Source of the DNA: Treponema sp.
Lineage (GTDB): Bacteria > Spirochaetota > Spirochaetia > Treponematales > Breznakiellaceae
Length of the DNA: 35,201 nt
NCBI GenBank assembly: GCA_031255615.1
Contig: JAIRSD010000088.1
Coordinates: 1-35,201, forward strand
Reading direction: 5' to 3'
Both the position numbers and the translations under genes were made by a program. This document shows, in pieces, positions 7,466 to 16,426 of the stretch. The notes under the pieces were generated by a model. The model did no database searches and had not been told where the DNA came from. It saw nothing but the letters and a program-made list of their open reading frames with translations. How positions within the stretch are numbered: position 1 is the stretch's first letter; the number at the start of each line of letters is the position of its first letter.

Positions 7466-10414
7466 ATGGAAGCAATGGCGGTTGACCGGATCCTCCTGGA
7501 TCATATCGAAGATCCGGGAGTCCTCTTTGTATTTCCCACGGACATCGCGGTGAACCGCTGGGCGGACCGGCTTCTGCGGCTCCGGGGCGGGGGCAGCCTG
7601 GAGATGGAACGCTTTACCGCATGGGACCGCTTTAAGCGGGAGTCCATCCGCTCCCTGATGCAGGACAGGCGGGCCGTTCCGCCGGTTCTGCGAAAAATTT
7701 TCGCCGGCCGTCTTTTGGAGGAGAACGCCGCCGCGGTCCGGAACCATGGGGAGGCGGGGGCCCTTTTCAAATTTCTTATCCCCCCTCGTTACGCGGAGGA
7801 TGGTTCTTCCTTTGGATCCTGGCTTTCCCTCGTGCTTCCCCAACTGGGAAGCTGGATCAGGGGGGCGGCCGGCAAAGAGGCGGCGGAGATCCGCGCCGAA
7901 GATTCCCAAAATCCCGCCTTCGACCCGGAGGACCGGGACCTTTTTTTTCTGACCCTCCGTTACCGGGAATTTCTGGAACAGCGCCGGCTCTTTGAACCCG
8001 CCTGGGAGCGGCCCCCCTTTGACGGCCAGGGCAGACAATGCTTTATTTTTTTTCCCGAGGCCCTCAGCGATTTTTCCGAGTACCGGGGCCTGCTGGAGGC
8101 GGCCCCCCAGGTAAGGATACTGTGGCTCCCGGAGATAGGCGAAGGGAAAGCGGGGCGGAATTTTTTCTACACCAACGCCCGCAGCGAAATTACCGGGGCG
8201 GCCCTATACATCAGGAATCTGGTGGAAAACGAGGGGGTCCCCTGGGAAAACATCGTCGTAAGCCTTCCCGACGACGAAAACTATGAACCCTATGTGATGC
8301 GGGAATTCGCCAACCGGGGAATCCCCGCCCTGCGCCGGGTGGGAAAGGCCCTGAGCGATTACCCGGCGGGGCGGCTCTTTACCGGCATACAGGACTGCCG
8401 CGCCCAGGGTTTTTCCTTTGAGGGGCTTTCCAATCTGCTCCTCAATTCCCGGCTTCCCTGGCGGGACAGGGAAACCATCGAGCAGCTTATCGACTTCGGC
8501 ATCAGAAACAACTGCCTCTGCTCCTGGACGGAGGAGGGGAAGATGGAGGATGTGTGGCTGGACGCATTTCGTTCCCTGGCGGGAAGCCGGGAGCAGCGGG
8601 CCGCGGCGTATTACCGGGAATTAAAAGCCGCTCTGGAGAAGATCAACGGAAGCCGGCGCTTTAAGGACATCCTTTGGGCCTACTTTGCCTTCCGGGACCG
8701 GTTCCTGGATATTTCCCAATGTTCCCCGGAGGCGGACGCGGTGCTGTCCCGCTGCGTCTCCGAACTCTTGGGCCTGGTGGAAATCGAGGATTCCTTTCCC
8801 GATTTACCGGCGGCGGACCCCTATGGGTTCTTTATCGAACACCTGAAGGAAACCAGCTACCTGCCCCAGGAGCGGCGGCGGGGGGTCTCCGTCCTGCCCT
8901 ACCGTACCGCCGCCTGCGCCCCCTTTGACCGCCACATCGTCCTGGGTGCAAGCCAGGACAACCTTTCCATGGTTTTTCTCCGCCTGGCTTTCCTTCCCCG
9001 GACAAAAAAAGAAAGGCTGGGGCTGGAAGACATTGACGTATCGGAATCCTTTATCCGGCTGCACCGGCTTAACTCAGCCGGATCGGCGGCCTTTTTCTGC
9101 TCCGCCCAGGGATTCGCCGGTTTCTCCGTGCCCCACCAGCACCTGAACATAGAGGGGGAACCCCGTCTCCGTTGGGGGGAAGGAACAACGGCCCCCTTCG
9201 CCCCGGATCTCTTCGCCCGGGAGGAGGAATCCCTGGCCGCGCTGCGGGAAGGGGCCGGAAAGGCCCCGCTGGAACTCTACCAGGTCCAGGCCAGGGGATT
9301 CCGGGCCTGGCTGGAGCGGCGGGAATTGTCCGCATCCTCCCCGGGATCAGGGTCTTCGGGGCCGGAACTCGGGGAACTCCTAAGAAGAAAACGGGGGGGG
9401 GAGAAGGTCCGGGTTTCCGCCAGCGCCCTGGAACCCTACTATTTCTGTTCCGCCTTCTGGCTCTATGAACGGGTCCTTCGGCTGGAAAGCCGGCGGACGG
9501 AGACCGCTCTGATGGCGGAAAACATAACCGGAAGCCTCTACCACGCCGTACTGGACCGCTTCTTCAAATCCCTTGTGGAGCAAGGGGGGCCGCTGGCCCT
9601 CCCTAGGGCGGCGGAGGCCGGCGAAGCGGGGGCCCTGCCCCCCGGCTACTCCCGTCTTTTGGCCGCCGCGGTCCGGGAGGTCTTCGACGGCCTCCCCCTG
9701 CTGCCCGGCGAAAGGGTTCCTTTAAGCGCCCTGACCTGCCGTTTCCTCCGGGCCCAGGAGCGGGCCCTGCGGGGACAGGTGGAGATCCTGCTCAGGGCCC
9801 TTTTGGGCTATTTCGCGGGTTGCAGGGTTGTGGGGAGCGAACTGAACTATCAAATAGAGGAACAGGACTACCGTCTCACCGGCAAGGTCGATCTCCTTTT
9901 AAGCGACGAACGGGAAGAATCGGAAACTCCGGGGGGAATCATCGTGGATTTTAAGTTAAACAGCCTCCCGGACCGCCGGGCCTGTCTTGGAGAGGGGGGG
10001 CTGGGGAATTTTCAGCTTCCCCTGTACCTGACCTTGACCGAAGAATCCGGCGGAGAGCCGGTAAGGGCCGCCCTTTTCTTCAGCATCCTTAAGACAGACG
10101 CGGCGGTGATCTTTGGCCGCGTCCGGGACAGCTTCAGCGGAAAACGGAAACCGGGGAGGCAGCCCGTCTTCCGGGAAGGGGAGGACGGACGCTTTGACGC
10201 CGTCATGGCGGAGTTCCGGGCCAAAGTCCGGGCCTACGCCCGCGACATCGGCGGGGGGACCCCGGCGGCCCCCAACGCCGGTGAAGAACACTGCGGGGCC
10301 TGCGGCTACCGGCGGGTCTGCCGGACCCTCTATGCCGTGGCGGGGGATCGGAAGCCGGACTGGGGGCGGGAAACCCTCCCGGCGGAGGAGCCAGAGGAGG
10401 CAGTTCTTGGCTGA
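7466..10414 (+). CDS. addB: AddB/RexB-like helicase-nuclease subunit with PD-(D/E)XK and Fe-S motifs
   Basis: Probable second subunit of an AddAB/RexAB-type enzyme that trims DNA double-strand ends for recombination, 982 residues. The C-terminal nuclease has GKVDLL (Asp809) and VDFK (Asp828, Lys830). Four cysteines, C661, C943, C946 and C952, have the spacing C...C-x2-C-x5-C that binds 4Fe-4S in AddB and stabilises the nuclease. No Walker A loop is visible at the N-terminus, where B. subtilis AddB has one; RexB-type subunits also lack it. ATG 7466 is the first start after the divergent amidohydrolase; ATG 7475 is an alternative. The 3' end overlaps addA by 8 bases. The name rests on nuclease/Fe-S features and on the addA neighbour, since the central region is poorly conserved. 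Confidence 0.85.
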   Translation: MEAMAVDRILLDHIEDPGVLFVFPTDIAVNRWADRLLRLRGGGSLEMERFTAWDRFKRESIRSLMQDRRAVPPVLRKIFAGRLLEENAAAVRNHGEAGALFKFLIPPRYAEDGSSFGSWLSLVLPQLGSWIRGAAGKEAAEIRAEDSQNPAFDPEDRDLFFLTLRYREFLEQRRLFEPAWERPPFDGQGRQCFIFFPEALSDFSEYRGLLEAAPQVRILWLPEIGEGKAGRNFFYTNARSEITGAALYIRNLVENEGVPWENIVVSLPDDENYEPYVMREFANRGIPALRRVGKALSDYPAGRLFTGIQDCRAQGFSFEGLSNLLLNSRLPWRDRETIEQLIDFGIRNNCLCSWTEEGKMEDVWLDAFRSLAGSREQRAAAYYRELKAALEKINGSRRFKDILWAYFAFRDRFLDISQCSPEADAVLSRCVSELLGLVEIEDSFPDLPAADPYGFFIEHLKETSYLPQERRRGVSVLPYRTAACAPFDRHIVLGASQDNLSMVFLRLAFLPRTKKERLGLEDIDVSESFIRLHRLNSAGSAAFFCSAQGFAGFSVPHQHLNIEGEPRLRWGEGTTAPFAPDLFAREEESLAALREGAGKAPLELYQVQARGFRAWLERRELSASSPGSGSSGPELGELLRRKRGGEKVRVSASALEPYYFCSAFWLYERVLRLESRRTETALMAENITGSLYHAVLDRFFKSLVEQGGPLALPRAAEAGEAGALPPGYSRLLAAAVREVFDGLPLLPGERVPLSALTCRFLRAQERALRGQVEILLRALLGYFAGCRVVGSELNYQIEEQDYRLTGKVDLLLSDEREESETPGGIIVDFKLNSLPDRRACLGEGGLGNFQLPLYLTLTEESGGEPVRAALFFSILKTDAAVIFGRVRDSFSGKRKPGRQPVFREGEDGRFDAVMAEFRAKVRAYARDIGGGTPAAPNAGEEHCGACGYRRVCRTLYAVAGDRKPDWGRETLPAEEPEEAVLG

Positions 10415-13400
10415 GGAACAGGCCGGAGCGGACCGGAGTCCGCCGATTCAGGACAGGGCGGAACCCGCGTTGAATCCCGCACAAAGGCGGGCGATAGACT
10501 GCGATAAAAACGCCGTGGTGGCCGCCGGCGCGGGGTCGGGCAAAACCTCGGTCCTGGCGGGCCGCTACGTCAGGCTTATCAAGGACGGCCGGATCCGGGT
10601 GGATCAGATTCTTACCCTCACCTTTACCCGCAAGGCGGCGGCGGAGATGTACCGCCGCATCCACGGAGCCCTCAGGGCGGAGGCCTTGAAAGAGGAGGGG
10701 GCAAAGGGTCCGGCGGGGACGGCGCTGGGGAATTTCTTCCACGCCCGAATCCAAACCCTGGACTCCTACTGCGCCTATATCGTCAAACAGGGGGCCGCCC
10801 GTTACGGCATCCGCCCGGACTTCCGCATAGACAACGAGGGGGCACGGGAACTGGCAATCCGGGAAAGCCTCCCCTTCCTCATTTCCCGCCGCCGGCATCC
10901 AGCCCTGGAACGGCTTTACCGGGGAAAAAGGCCGGCGGACATTGCCCGGGATCTGTTCGCGGCCTCCGCCTTTTCCTACGGCTACATCGACGAACCGGCG
11001 GCCTATATCCAGGGGGCCGCCGGCCAGTTCCGCGCCGTCCGGGTCGAATGGGAAGGGATCGCGGCAAAACTGCTGCCCCTTGTCGATGAGCTATGCGCCC
11101 TGGCAGGGGAAAACCGGGGGGATGATTTTTTAACCCAACTAGGCCCCCCCCTGGAACGTTATGCCGGACTCCGGGAGAAGGAGATCGGCGGGGAGGAAAT
11201 GGGGGCCTACTTCGACGGCCTCCTGGATTCCCTGAATTCCGGGGAGGATCCGACCGCCGCCGCGGAGGCCCAGCCCCTGGGAGAGCGCTTTCTCCTCTGG
11301 CTCCGGGCAATCGGGGATATCGCCTTCACCAACGCATCCAGGGGCAAGCGGAACACCAGGGCCAAGGAGATCGTCAAGGAACTGCGGGGATTGTTCCGCC
11401 CCTATTCGTCGCTCCTGGTCTACGCCCTCCAGGGGGGGGTCATCCTTTCCGTCACGGCCCTGCTGGAGGAATTTCAGCGGGCCTATGTGGAAAAAAAACG
11501 GACCCAGGGACTCCTCACTTTTACCGATGCGGCCCGCCTGGCCCGGACCATTCTGCGGGAACAGGAGGACATACGGAACAACGAAAAGACCGCTTTCAAG
11601 GCTGTTATGATCGACGAATTCCAGGACAACAATTCCCTGCAAAAGGAAATCCTTTTTTTGCTGGCGGAAAAAGAGCGCCGCCATAGCCGGGGAGTCCCCG
11701 CCGCCGGGGACCTGGAGGAGGAAAAACTATTCTTTGTGGGGGACGAAAAGCAGTCGATCTACCGTTTTCGGGGGGCCGACGTTTCGGTCTTCCGGGAACT
11801 GAGGGGGGAACTGGGGGCGGAGAATCTAAGCCTGGGGACCAACTACCGTTCTTCCCCCCAGCTTATCGCCTGTTTCAACGCCCTCTTTGGGGGCAGCGTC
11901 TACGATCCCGCCGGGACATCCCCCCTCTTTCAATACGCGGCGGTGTTCCCCCCCTCCGGCCTCCCCTCCTACGAGGCGGACTACAGCCCCCTGGCCGCGG
12001 GAACCGCCGGGGAGGGGAGCCTGCATATCGGTATAGCGGACTCCGCCGGCGGCCTTGCGGGGGAAGAGGGGGAGGCGAATTCCTCCCCGGGGGACTCTTC
12101 GGAAGAAGACGGGGAGGCCCCGGGGAGCGCCGAAACGGAAGCCGCCTTTGTCGCCGCCCGGATCCGGGAATTGCTGGATGAAAAAGACGGGGCGGGAAAT
12201 TCCCTTTACAGTCCCGGCGATATGGCGATCCTTTTCAGGACCCGCCGGCCCCAGCGAATTTTTGAAAAACATCTGCGACTCCTGGACATACCCTACGCCG
12301 CGGAAGGGTTAAGCGGATTCTTCGCCGACGGCCCGGTAAACGACATGGCCGCCCTCCTCAGACTGGCCGCCTATCCCCAGGACACGGAGGCCTACGCCGT
12401 AACCCTCCGCTCCCCCTTCGTGGGCCTCTCCCTCCGGGGCGCGGCCCTCTGCGTGGACAGCTTCAGCGGGCCGGACCGGGGGGGGCGGCCCTTTGCCGGA
12501 CCGGTTCCCCTGGACGACGACGAACTGCGGATCTACGAGAAGGGGGGGGAACTCTACCGGCGGGTCAGGGAAATGGCAGGGGAACTGTCTATCGGGGAAC
12601 TCCTGAGCCGGCTTTGGTACGAGGAGGGCTACCGGTACGAAACGATCTGGAATTCCCGGACCGCCTCCTACCGGGAACTCTTTGACTACCTCTACGCCCA
12701 GGCGGTCAAGGCCGATGAGGAGGGCCTGAGTCTGGCCGCCTTCAGCGACCGGCTGGAGGCCGTACGGGAACGGGAGGAACCCCTGGAAGACGCGGAGATC
12801 CCCCTGGAACGGCCCGGCGCGGTAAGGCTGCTGACCATCCACAAGAGCAAGGGCCTGGAATTCAAAGTAGTCTTCATCGTCTGCTGCGGCAGCCGGGGCC
12901 GGGGCAGGAGGAACGACAAGGACATATACCTTTCCGCTTCCGGCAGGGGCCTCTCCTTTAACCCTCCCCTCCCCCCCGGCTGCGCCGGAATGGAGGGCCT
13001 CCGGCGGAATTTCTTTTACGAGGAGGACCGGCTGGAGGAACGGCGGAGGGAGACCGCGGAACTCAGACGGCTCCTCTATGTGGCTATGACCCGGGCCCGG
13101 CAGCGCCTCTACCTGAGCGGCGCCTTCCCCCTTAAGGCGGGGGGCGGGGAAATCCTTTCCGCCCTGGGGGCGGCCCTGGAAAAAAAGAAGAAGGACCGGG
13201 CCAAAAAAAACGAGGAGGAGGGATTCCGGGCCCTGGAGGGGGACGCGATACTGGACGACGGCACCTTTTTCGGCCTCCTCCTCCCCGCCCTCAGCCAAAC
13301 CAGGCCCTGGCTGGGGGAGGACGGGGCGCCGCGGGAGGGCGGCGGAGAACTCCCCCCCTATCTTAGCCTGGAACTGATCCCCCCCCTTGACCAGAAGGCG

Positions 13401-14252
13401 CCGGAGGGCCGAAAAGAACGGGGCTACCCGAACAGCGCTTCCGGCCTGGCCCGATTCCTCCGGGACGCCGCCCCCCTTTACGCCGGGGGCCCCGTCGTTC
13501 TGAGCCCTGAACTCGGCAGGGACAGCCTGAGCCCCAGCGCCGCGGGAGAATTCATGGGGGAAAGGCCCGGTCTCAGCGGGGAGTTTCGGGAAACCGCCCG
13601 GGGCGGGGAATCGCCGGACCCCTTTACGCCGGAGGCCGGCCCCCTTTTCCTCCACGACCCCGTCCTGTCCGGCCCCCCGGCGGATGACATCTTCGCCCCC
13701 GTCGAACCGATCCTTTCCCGCACCGGGGGCTTCGCCGAATTCGGGACCATCGCCCATCTTTGCGTGGAGGCAAAACTCGGCGGCGGGGAAGGCCGCCTGC
13801 CCCCCGGCCTCTCGGGGCGGCTGCGCTCCGGCGAGGCGGAACTCCTGCTGGAGGCGGGAAAAGCGGCGGCGGAACGTTTCCTTGCCTCCCCCCTGGGCGT
13901 CCAGGCCGCCGGGGCGGCCTACCGCCGAAGCGAATACCCCTTCCGCAGCCTTTGGGAAGGTCCCGGCGGGGAAGGAAGCCCGCCGGAGGGGGGCGTTTTT
14001 ATCAACGGAGTCATCGATCTCCTCTACGAGTGGGAGGACGAGCTGCGGGTGGTGGATTTCAAAACCGACGCGGCGGAAAGGCCCGAAGAACACCTGGCCC
14101 AGATGGGCATCTACCGGCGCGCCGCCCGGGAACTCCGGGGAAAGGACTGCCGGGTCTGGCTCTACTACCTCCGCAGCGGCCGGGCGGTGGAGATCACAGC
14201 TTTCGACCGCCCTTGGCTGGGCCGCCGGTTGGATCAAGCGGAACAGCGCTGA
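10407..14252 (+). CDS. addA: AddA-like ATP-dependent helicase/nuclease (UvrD superfamily)
   Basis: Helicase-nuclease subunit, 1281 residues, close to the family length (about 1230). The TTG at 10407 is chosen because it has a strong ribosome site (AGAGGAGG, 10393-10400) at good spacing and overlaps the addB stop by 8 bases; the frame stays open further upstream only inside addB. SF1A helicase motifs are all present: Walker A GAGSGKT (41-47), Ia TFTRKAAAEM, II DEFQD (403-407), III GDEKQSIYRFRG (from about 445), IV NYRSSPQL, V TIHKSKGLEF (from about 810) and VI LLYVAMTRARQRLY (from about 887). The C-terminal RecB-type nuclease has VIDLLY (Asp1204) and VDFKTD (Asp1217, Lys1219). So both helicase and nuclease sites look intact. 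Confidence 0.95.
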   Translation: MAEEQAGADRSPPIQDRAEPALNPAQRRAIDCDKNAVVAAGAGSGKTSVLAGRYVRLIKDGRIRVDQILTLTFTRKAAAEMYRRIHGALRAEALKEEGAKGPAGTALGNFFHARIQTLDSYCAYIVKQGAARYGIRPDFRIDNEGARELAIRESLPFLISRRRHPALERLYRGKRPADIARDLFAASAFSYGYIDEPAAYIQGAAGQFRAVRVEWEGIAAKLLPLVDELCALAGENRGDDFLTQLGPPLERYAGLREKEIGGEEMGAYFDGLLDSLNSGEDPTAAAEAQPLGERFLLWLRAIGDIAFTNASRGKRNTRAKEIVKELRGLFRPYSSLLVYALQGGVILSVTALLEEFQRAYVEKKRTQGLLTFTDAARLARTILREQEDIRNNEKTAFKAVMIDEFQDNNSLQKEILFLLAEKERRHSRGVPAAGDLEEEKLFFVGDEKQSIYRFRGADVSVFRELRGELGAENLSLGTNYRSSPQLIACFNALFGGSVYDPAGTSPLFQYAAVFPPSGLPSYEADYSPLAAGTAGEGSLHIGIADSAGGLAGEEGEANSSPGDSSEEDGEAPGSAETEAAFVAARIRELLDEKDGAGNSLYSPGDMAILFRTRRPQRIFEKHLRLLDIPYAAEGLSGFFADGPVNDMAALLRLAAYPQDTEAYAVTLRSPFVGLSLRGAALCVDSFSGPDRGGRPFAGPVPLDDDELRIYEKGGELYRRVREMAGELSIGELLSRLWYEEGYRYETIWNSRTASYRELFDYLYAQAVKADEEGLSLAAFSDRLEAVREREEPLEDAEIPLERPGAVRLLTIHKSKGLEFKVVFIVCCGSRGRGRRNDKDIYLSASGRGLSFNPPLPPGCAGMEGLRRNFFYEEDRLEERRRETAELRRLLYVAMTRARQRLYLSGAFPLKAGGGEILSALGAALEKKKKDRAKKNEEEGFRALEGDAILDDGTFFGLLLPALSQTRPWLGEDGAPREGGGELPPYLSLELIPPLDQKAPEGRKERGYPNSASGLARFLRDAAPLYAGGPVVLSPELGRDSLSPSAAGEFMGERPGLSGEFRETARGGESPDPFTPEAGPLFLHDPVLSGPPADDIFAPVEPILSRTGGFAEFGTIAHLCVEAKLGGGEGRLPPGLSGRLRSGEAELLLEAGKAAAERFLASPLGVQAAGAAYRRSEYPFRSLWEGPGGEGSPPEGGVFINGVIDLLYEWEDELRVVDFKTDAAERPEEHLAQMGIYRRAARELRGKDCRVWLYYLRSGRAVEITAFDRPWLGRRLDQAEQR

Positions 14253-14298
14253 ACACAGGCGCGGAGTTCAACGTGAAAATGCCGCGTATCCAATGTAT

Positions 14299-14470
14299 GT
14301 TGGGCGCATTTTTTGCTGCCGCAAAAAACCGGGCTATCCGCTCCAATTCCCCGGCCCCTCCGGGGCCGGGGAATTCCGCTTCTATCCCTTGCGCGGGCGC
14401 GAAAGCCGTGCTTGCACGGCTTTCGCCTTCGCTGTTCTCCGCCGTTTTTCGCTGCGGGCAGGGCGGCATG
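14299..14470 (+). repeat. Modular hairpin repeat, copy B
   Basis: This element fills the gap between addA and the convergent yitT-like gene and is the clearest plus-strand copy. It reads: TTGGGCGCA (14300-14308); hairpin 1 with arms of T-run+GC and GC+A-run around TGCC; linker CCGGGCTATCCGCTC (14329-14343); hairpin 2, a 14-base arm ending GGCCCC, loop TCC, and its perfect complement (about 14345-14376); linker CTATCCCTTGCGC (14382-14394); hairpin 3, 11-bp stem GAAAGCCGTGC with a 2-base loop (14401-14424); then CGCCTTCGC and a GC-rich tail. The stems differ from those in other copies, while the linkers match exactly. No gene is seen in 14253-14506. Confidence 0.85.
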
Positions 14471-14506
14471 CGAGGCGGGCGGGGGCTAAACCGGGAACCG
14501 CCGCCC

Positions 14507-15394
14507 TTAGTCCCTGGGGTGCTTATAAAAGCGGCCGTTAAGCTGTTCGGTTCTCAGCACGTTGATAAAGGCGTTCCCATCTATCTTCTTTATGCCCGCC
14601 ACCAGGCCGGAGGCCTCATTGGCGGCCACCACGGAGTAGAGCAGCATCTGTTCGGTCTTTTCGTAGCTCCCCTGGCCCTTAAAACAAGTGGCCGCGTGGT
14701 TGGTCGTTTCCCGGATATAGGTGTAGATCTCCTCCGATTTCCTGGTGATGATAAGCAGGGTCCTCTGCTGATAGCCCCGGTACAAGGTCGAAAGGCTGAC
14801 GGTGGTAGTAAACTGGAAGATGATCGAGTACAGGGCCTTGTCCAGGGCAAAAAGAAAGACCGCCAGGGCAAGGATGACGCAGTTCCCCGCCAGAATGTAG
14901 TTCCATGCGTCCTTCCGGTATCTTTCTGAGATAAAGATGGCGATAAAATCCGTTCCGCCGCTGGTGGCGTCCGCGAAAAGGCAAAGGCTGATGGCCACGG
15001 CGTTAAGCAGGCCCCCGAAGACCGCCGAAAGCAGGGTGTCCTGGAGCTGGAGAAATTCGGTAAACACCGCCGCCGCGTTGATGCCGGCAATCCGGGCGCC
15101 GGGCATCCAGTCGGTCAGGAAGCCGCATACCAGGATCATCAGGCAGGAATAGAGGGTAAACTTTTTCCCGATAAACTTAAGACAGACAAGGGCCGGCGCG
15201 GCGTTCAGGGTATAGTAGACGATGCTAAAGGGCAGCCGGACCCCCCAAAAACGGCGGACGGCCTCCTGAATAAGCAGGGAAAGCCCCGTGAATCCCCCCG
15301 GGACGAGCCCCCCGGCTTTGACAAAGGTATTGATGTTAAGGGCCATGAGCACCGCCCCGGCAAGGATCAGGGCAAGCCGCTTAACGGTACGCAA
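14507..15394 (-). CDS. YitT-family membrane protein (DUF161/DUF2179)
   Basis: Integral membrane protein of unknown function, 295 residues, full family length. The N-terminal half has five or so predicted helices (about 6-25, 53-75, 79-97, 120-140 and 165-195), with the family motif AGGLVPGGFTGLSLL (27-41) after helix 1 and SGGTDFIAIF near residue 147. The C-terminal DUF2179 domain (about 205-290) is soluble and contains the typical LYSVVAANEASGLVAGIKKI stretch. The start is a TTG at 15394 with a G-rich ribosome-like stretch ahead; the next ATG would remove helix 1. It lies 37 bases downstream of the leucine-rich-repeat gene on the same strand and may be co-transcribed with it. It converges on addA. 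Confidence 0.88.
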   Translation of the reverse strand: MRTVKRLALILAGAVLMALNINTFVKAGGLVPGGFTGLSLLIQEAVRRFWGVRLPFSIVYYTLNAAPALVCLKFIGKKFTLYSCLMILVCGFLTDWMPGARIAGINAAAVFTEFLQLQDTLLSAVFGGLLNAVAISLCLFADATSGGTDFIAIFISERYRKDAWNYILAGNCVILALAVFLFALDKALYSIIFQFTTTVSLSTLYRGYQQRTLLIITRKSEEIYTYIRETTNHAATCFKGQGSYEKTEQMLLYSVVAANEASGLVAGIKKIDGNAFINVLRTEQLNGRFYKHPRD

Positions 15395-15431
15395 AGGGCC
15401 GTCCCCCGCCGCGCCGCGGGGGGCGGATTCA

Positions 15432-16244
15432 CTATTCCCCGTACTCCCAACCCTCCTGAGTCAGCGTGTAGGTGCCGGCCCGCCTCCCGTTTACCGTGTA
15501 GTAGTTTTCAAAATTTTTCGACGAGGAAAGGAGCCGGTTCCCCTCGGCGTCGCGGTATTCCACCAGACCGGAAAGGGAGCTGGTCCGGGGATCAAAGGCC
15601 CGCTTTCCCATGTCGGTAACGCTGGGAGGGATCGTAACGCTCTTGATCTGATTGTTGTAAAAGGCCCCGTCCCCAATTCCCGCGACCCCCGCCCCAATCT
15701 CAACCTGGGATATCTTGTTTCCCGAAAAGGCCCCCGCCCCGATAACGTTCACACTGCCGGGAATCGCGAGAGTCCTAATGTCGTTGGAAAAGAACGCAAA
15801 ATCCCCAATACTGGTGATACCGTCGGAAATTGTTACCCCGCTCAGGCGGTTCCGGGAAAAGGCCCCCCTGCCGATGGAATCCAGCCCCGCCCCCAGGCTA
15901 AGCTCGGTAAGACGGTTCCCCGCGAAGGCTCCCCTGCCGATGGCCGTAACATTATCGCCGATCACCAGACTGGTAAGCCGGTTGTCCGCAAAGGCCCCGT
16001 CTCCGATTTCGGTCACCGTATCGGGGAGGGTAAGGCTCTCCAAACCCCGGTTGGAAAAAGCCCCCGGACCAATACGGGTAACGGGAAACTCATTGATGGC
16101 AGGGGGGATCACCAGCTCCTTCGCCCTGCCCCGGGACCCGGTTATCGTCAAGGATCCGTTTAACTCCTCCACGGTAATATCCAGGTTCTGGGCGAACAAA
16201 GAAAGGGAAAGCAAAAAAAGAGATAGAACAGCGACGCCTTTCAT
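15432..16244 (-). CDS. Secreted BspA/TpLRR-type leucine-rich repeat protein
   Basis: Secreted or surface protein of 270 residues, likely for binding or attachment, as in BspA and treponemal LRR proteins. A signal peptide covers residues 1-18 (hydrophobic LSLFLLSLSLFA, probable cut before Gln19); there is no lipobox cysteine. Residues 58-211 are seven tandem 22-residue repeats of the form IGxGAFxxNxLxxLxIxxxVxx, then a partial eighth (MGKRAF). The C-terminal 50 residues are not repeat-like and end with TYTLTQEGWEYGE. ATG 16244 has a ribosome site (AGGGAGGGG). The terminator after tRNA-Val lies just upstream, so this gene probably has its own promoter, though none is clear. Its ligand is unknown. 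Confidence 0.88.
   Translation of the reverse strand: MKGVAVLSLFLLSLSLFAQNLDITVEELNGSLTITGSRGRAKELVIPPAINEFPVTRIGPGAFSNRGLESLTLPDTVTEIGDGAFADNRLTSLVIGDNVTAIGRGAFAGNRLTELSLGAGLDSIGRGAFSRNRLSGVTISDGITSIGDFAFFSNDIRTLAIPGSVNVIGAGAFSGNKISQVEIGAGVAGIGDGAFYNNQIKSVTIPPSVTDMGKRAFDPRTSSLSGLVEYRDAEGNRLLSSSKNFENYYTVNGRRAGTYTLTQEGWEYGE
15594..16073 (-). repeat. Degenerate 66-base tandem repeats coding the LRR array
   Basis: Seven full 66-base units and a partial eighth encode the 22-residue leucine-rich repeats. The best conserved part of each unit encodes IGxGAF. The copies differ at synonymous and surface positions, so this is an old array and not a recent expansion. Confidence 0.75.
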
Positions 16245-16262
16245 GCCAGCGCCCCTCCCTAC

Positions 16263-16296
16263 AAAAAACCCGTAACCTCCTCCGGGAAGTTACGGG
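16263..16296 (-). terminator. Rho-independent terminator after tRNA-Val
   Basis: On the minus strand an 8-bp stem (CCCGTAAC with GTTACGGG, plus-strand arms 16269-16276 and 16289-16296) encloses a 12-base loop and is followed by six T residues. It starts 3 bases past the tRNA 3' end and precedes the LRR gene, so it ends tRNA and possibly che-operon transcripts. Confidence 0.85.
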
Positions 16297-16298
16297 AT

Positions 16299-16372
16299 TG
16301 GGCGATACAAGAGTCGAACTTGTGACCCCCAGCGTGTCATACTGGTGCTCTAACCAACTGAGCTAACCGCCC
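16299..16372 (-). tRNA. tRNA-Val (anticodon GAC)
   Basis: A 74-base cloverleaf can be folded. The acceptor arm is GGGCGGT with ATCGCCC (one G-T pair), then discriminator A. The D arm is GCTC...GAGC around AGTTGGTTA. The anticodon stem is CCAGT/GCTGG with loop ATGACAC, giving anticodon GAC for valine codons GUC and GUU. The T arm is ACAAG/CTTGT around TTCGACT. CCA is not encoded, so it must be added after transcription. It lies 54 bases after cheX on the same strand. No good own promoter is seen, so processing from the che transcript is possible. Confidence 0.96.
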
Positions 16373-16426
16373 TTTATCGCCGCACGGCCGGCGCGGCATT
16401 CAAAACCAACAGAAAAAGGAGACCCT

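Noticed and set aside
7439..8038. Possible N-terminal extension of the amidohydrolase
   Set aside because: The His-x-His metal motif must be near the N-terminus, and the extension lies antisense to addB.
12309..14237. 642-codon open frame on the minus strand inside addA
   Set aside because: Antisense shadow in GC-rich DNA; Pro/Gly/Arg-rich translation with no family motifs, while addA has all helicase and nuclease motifs.
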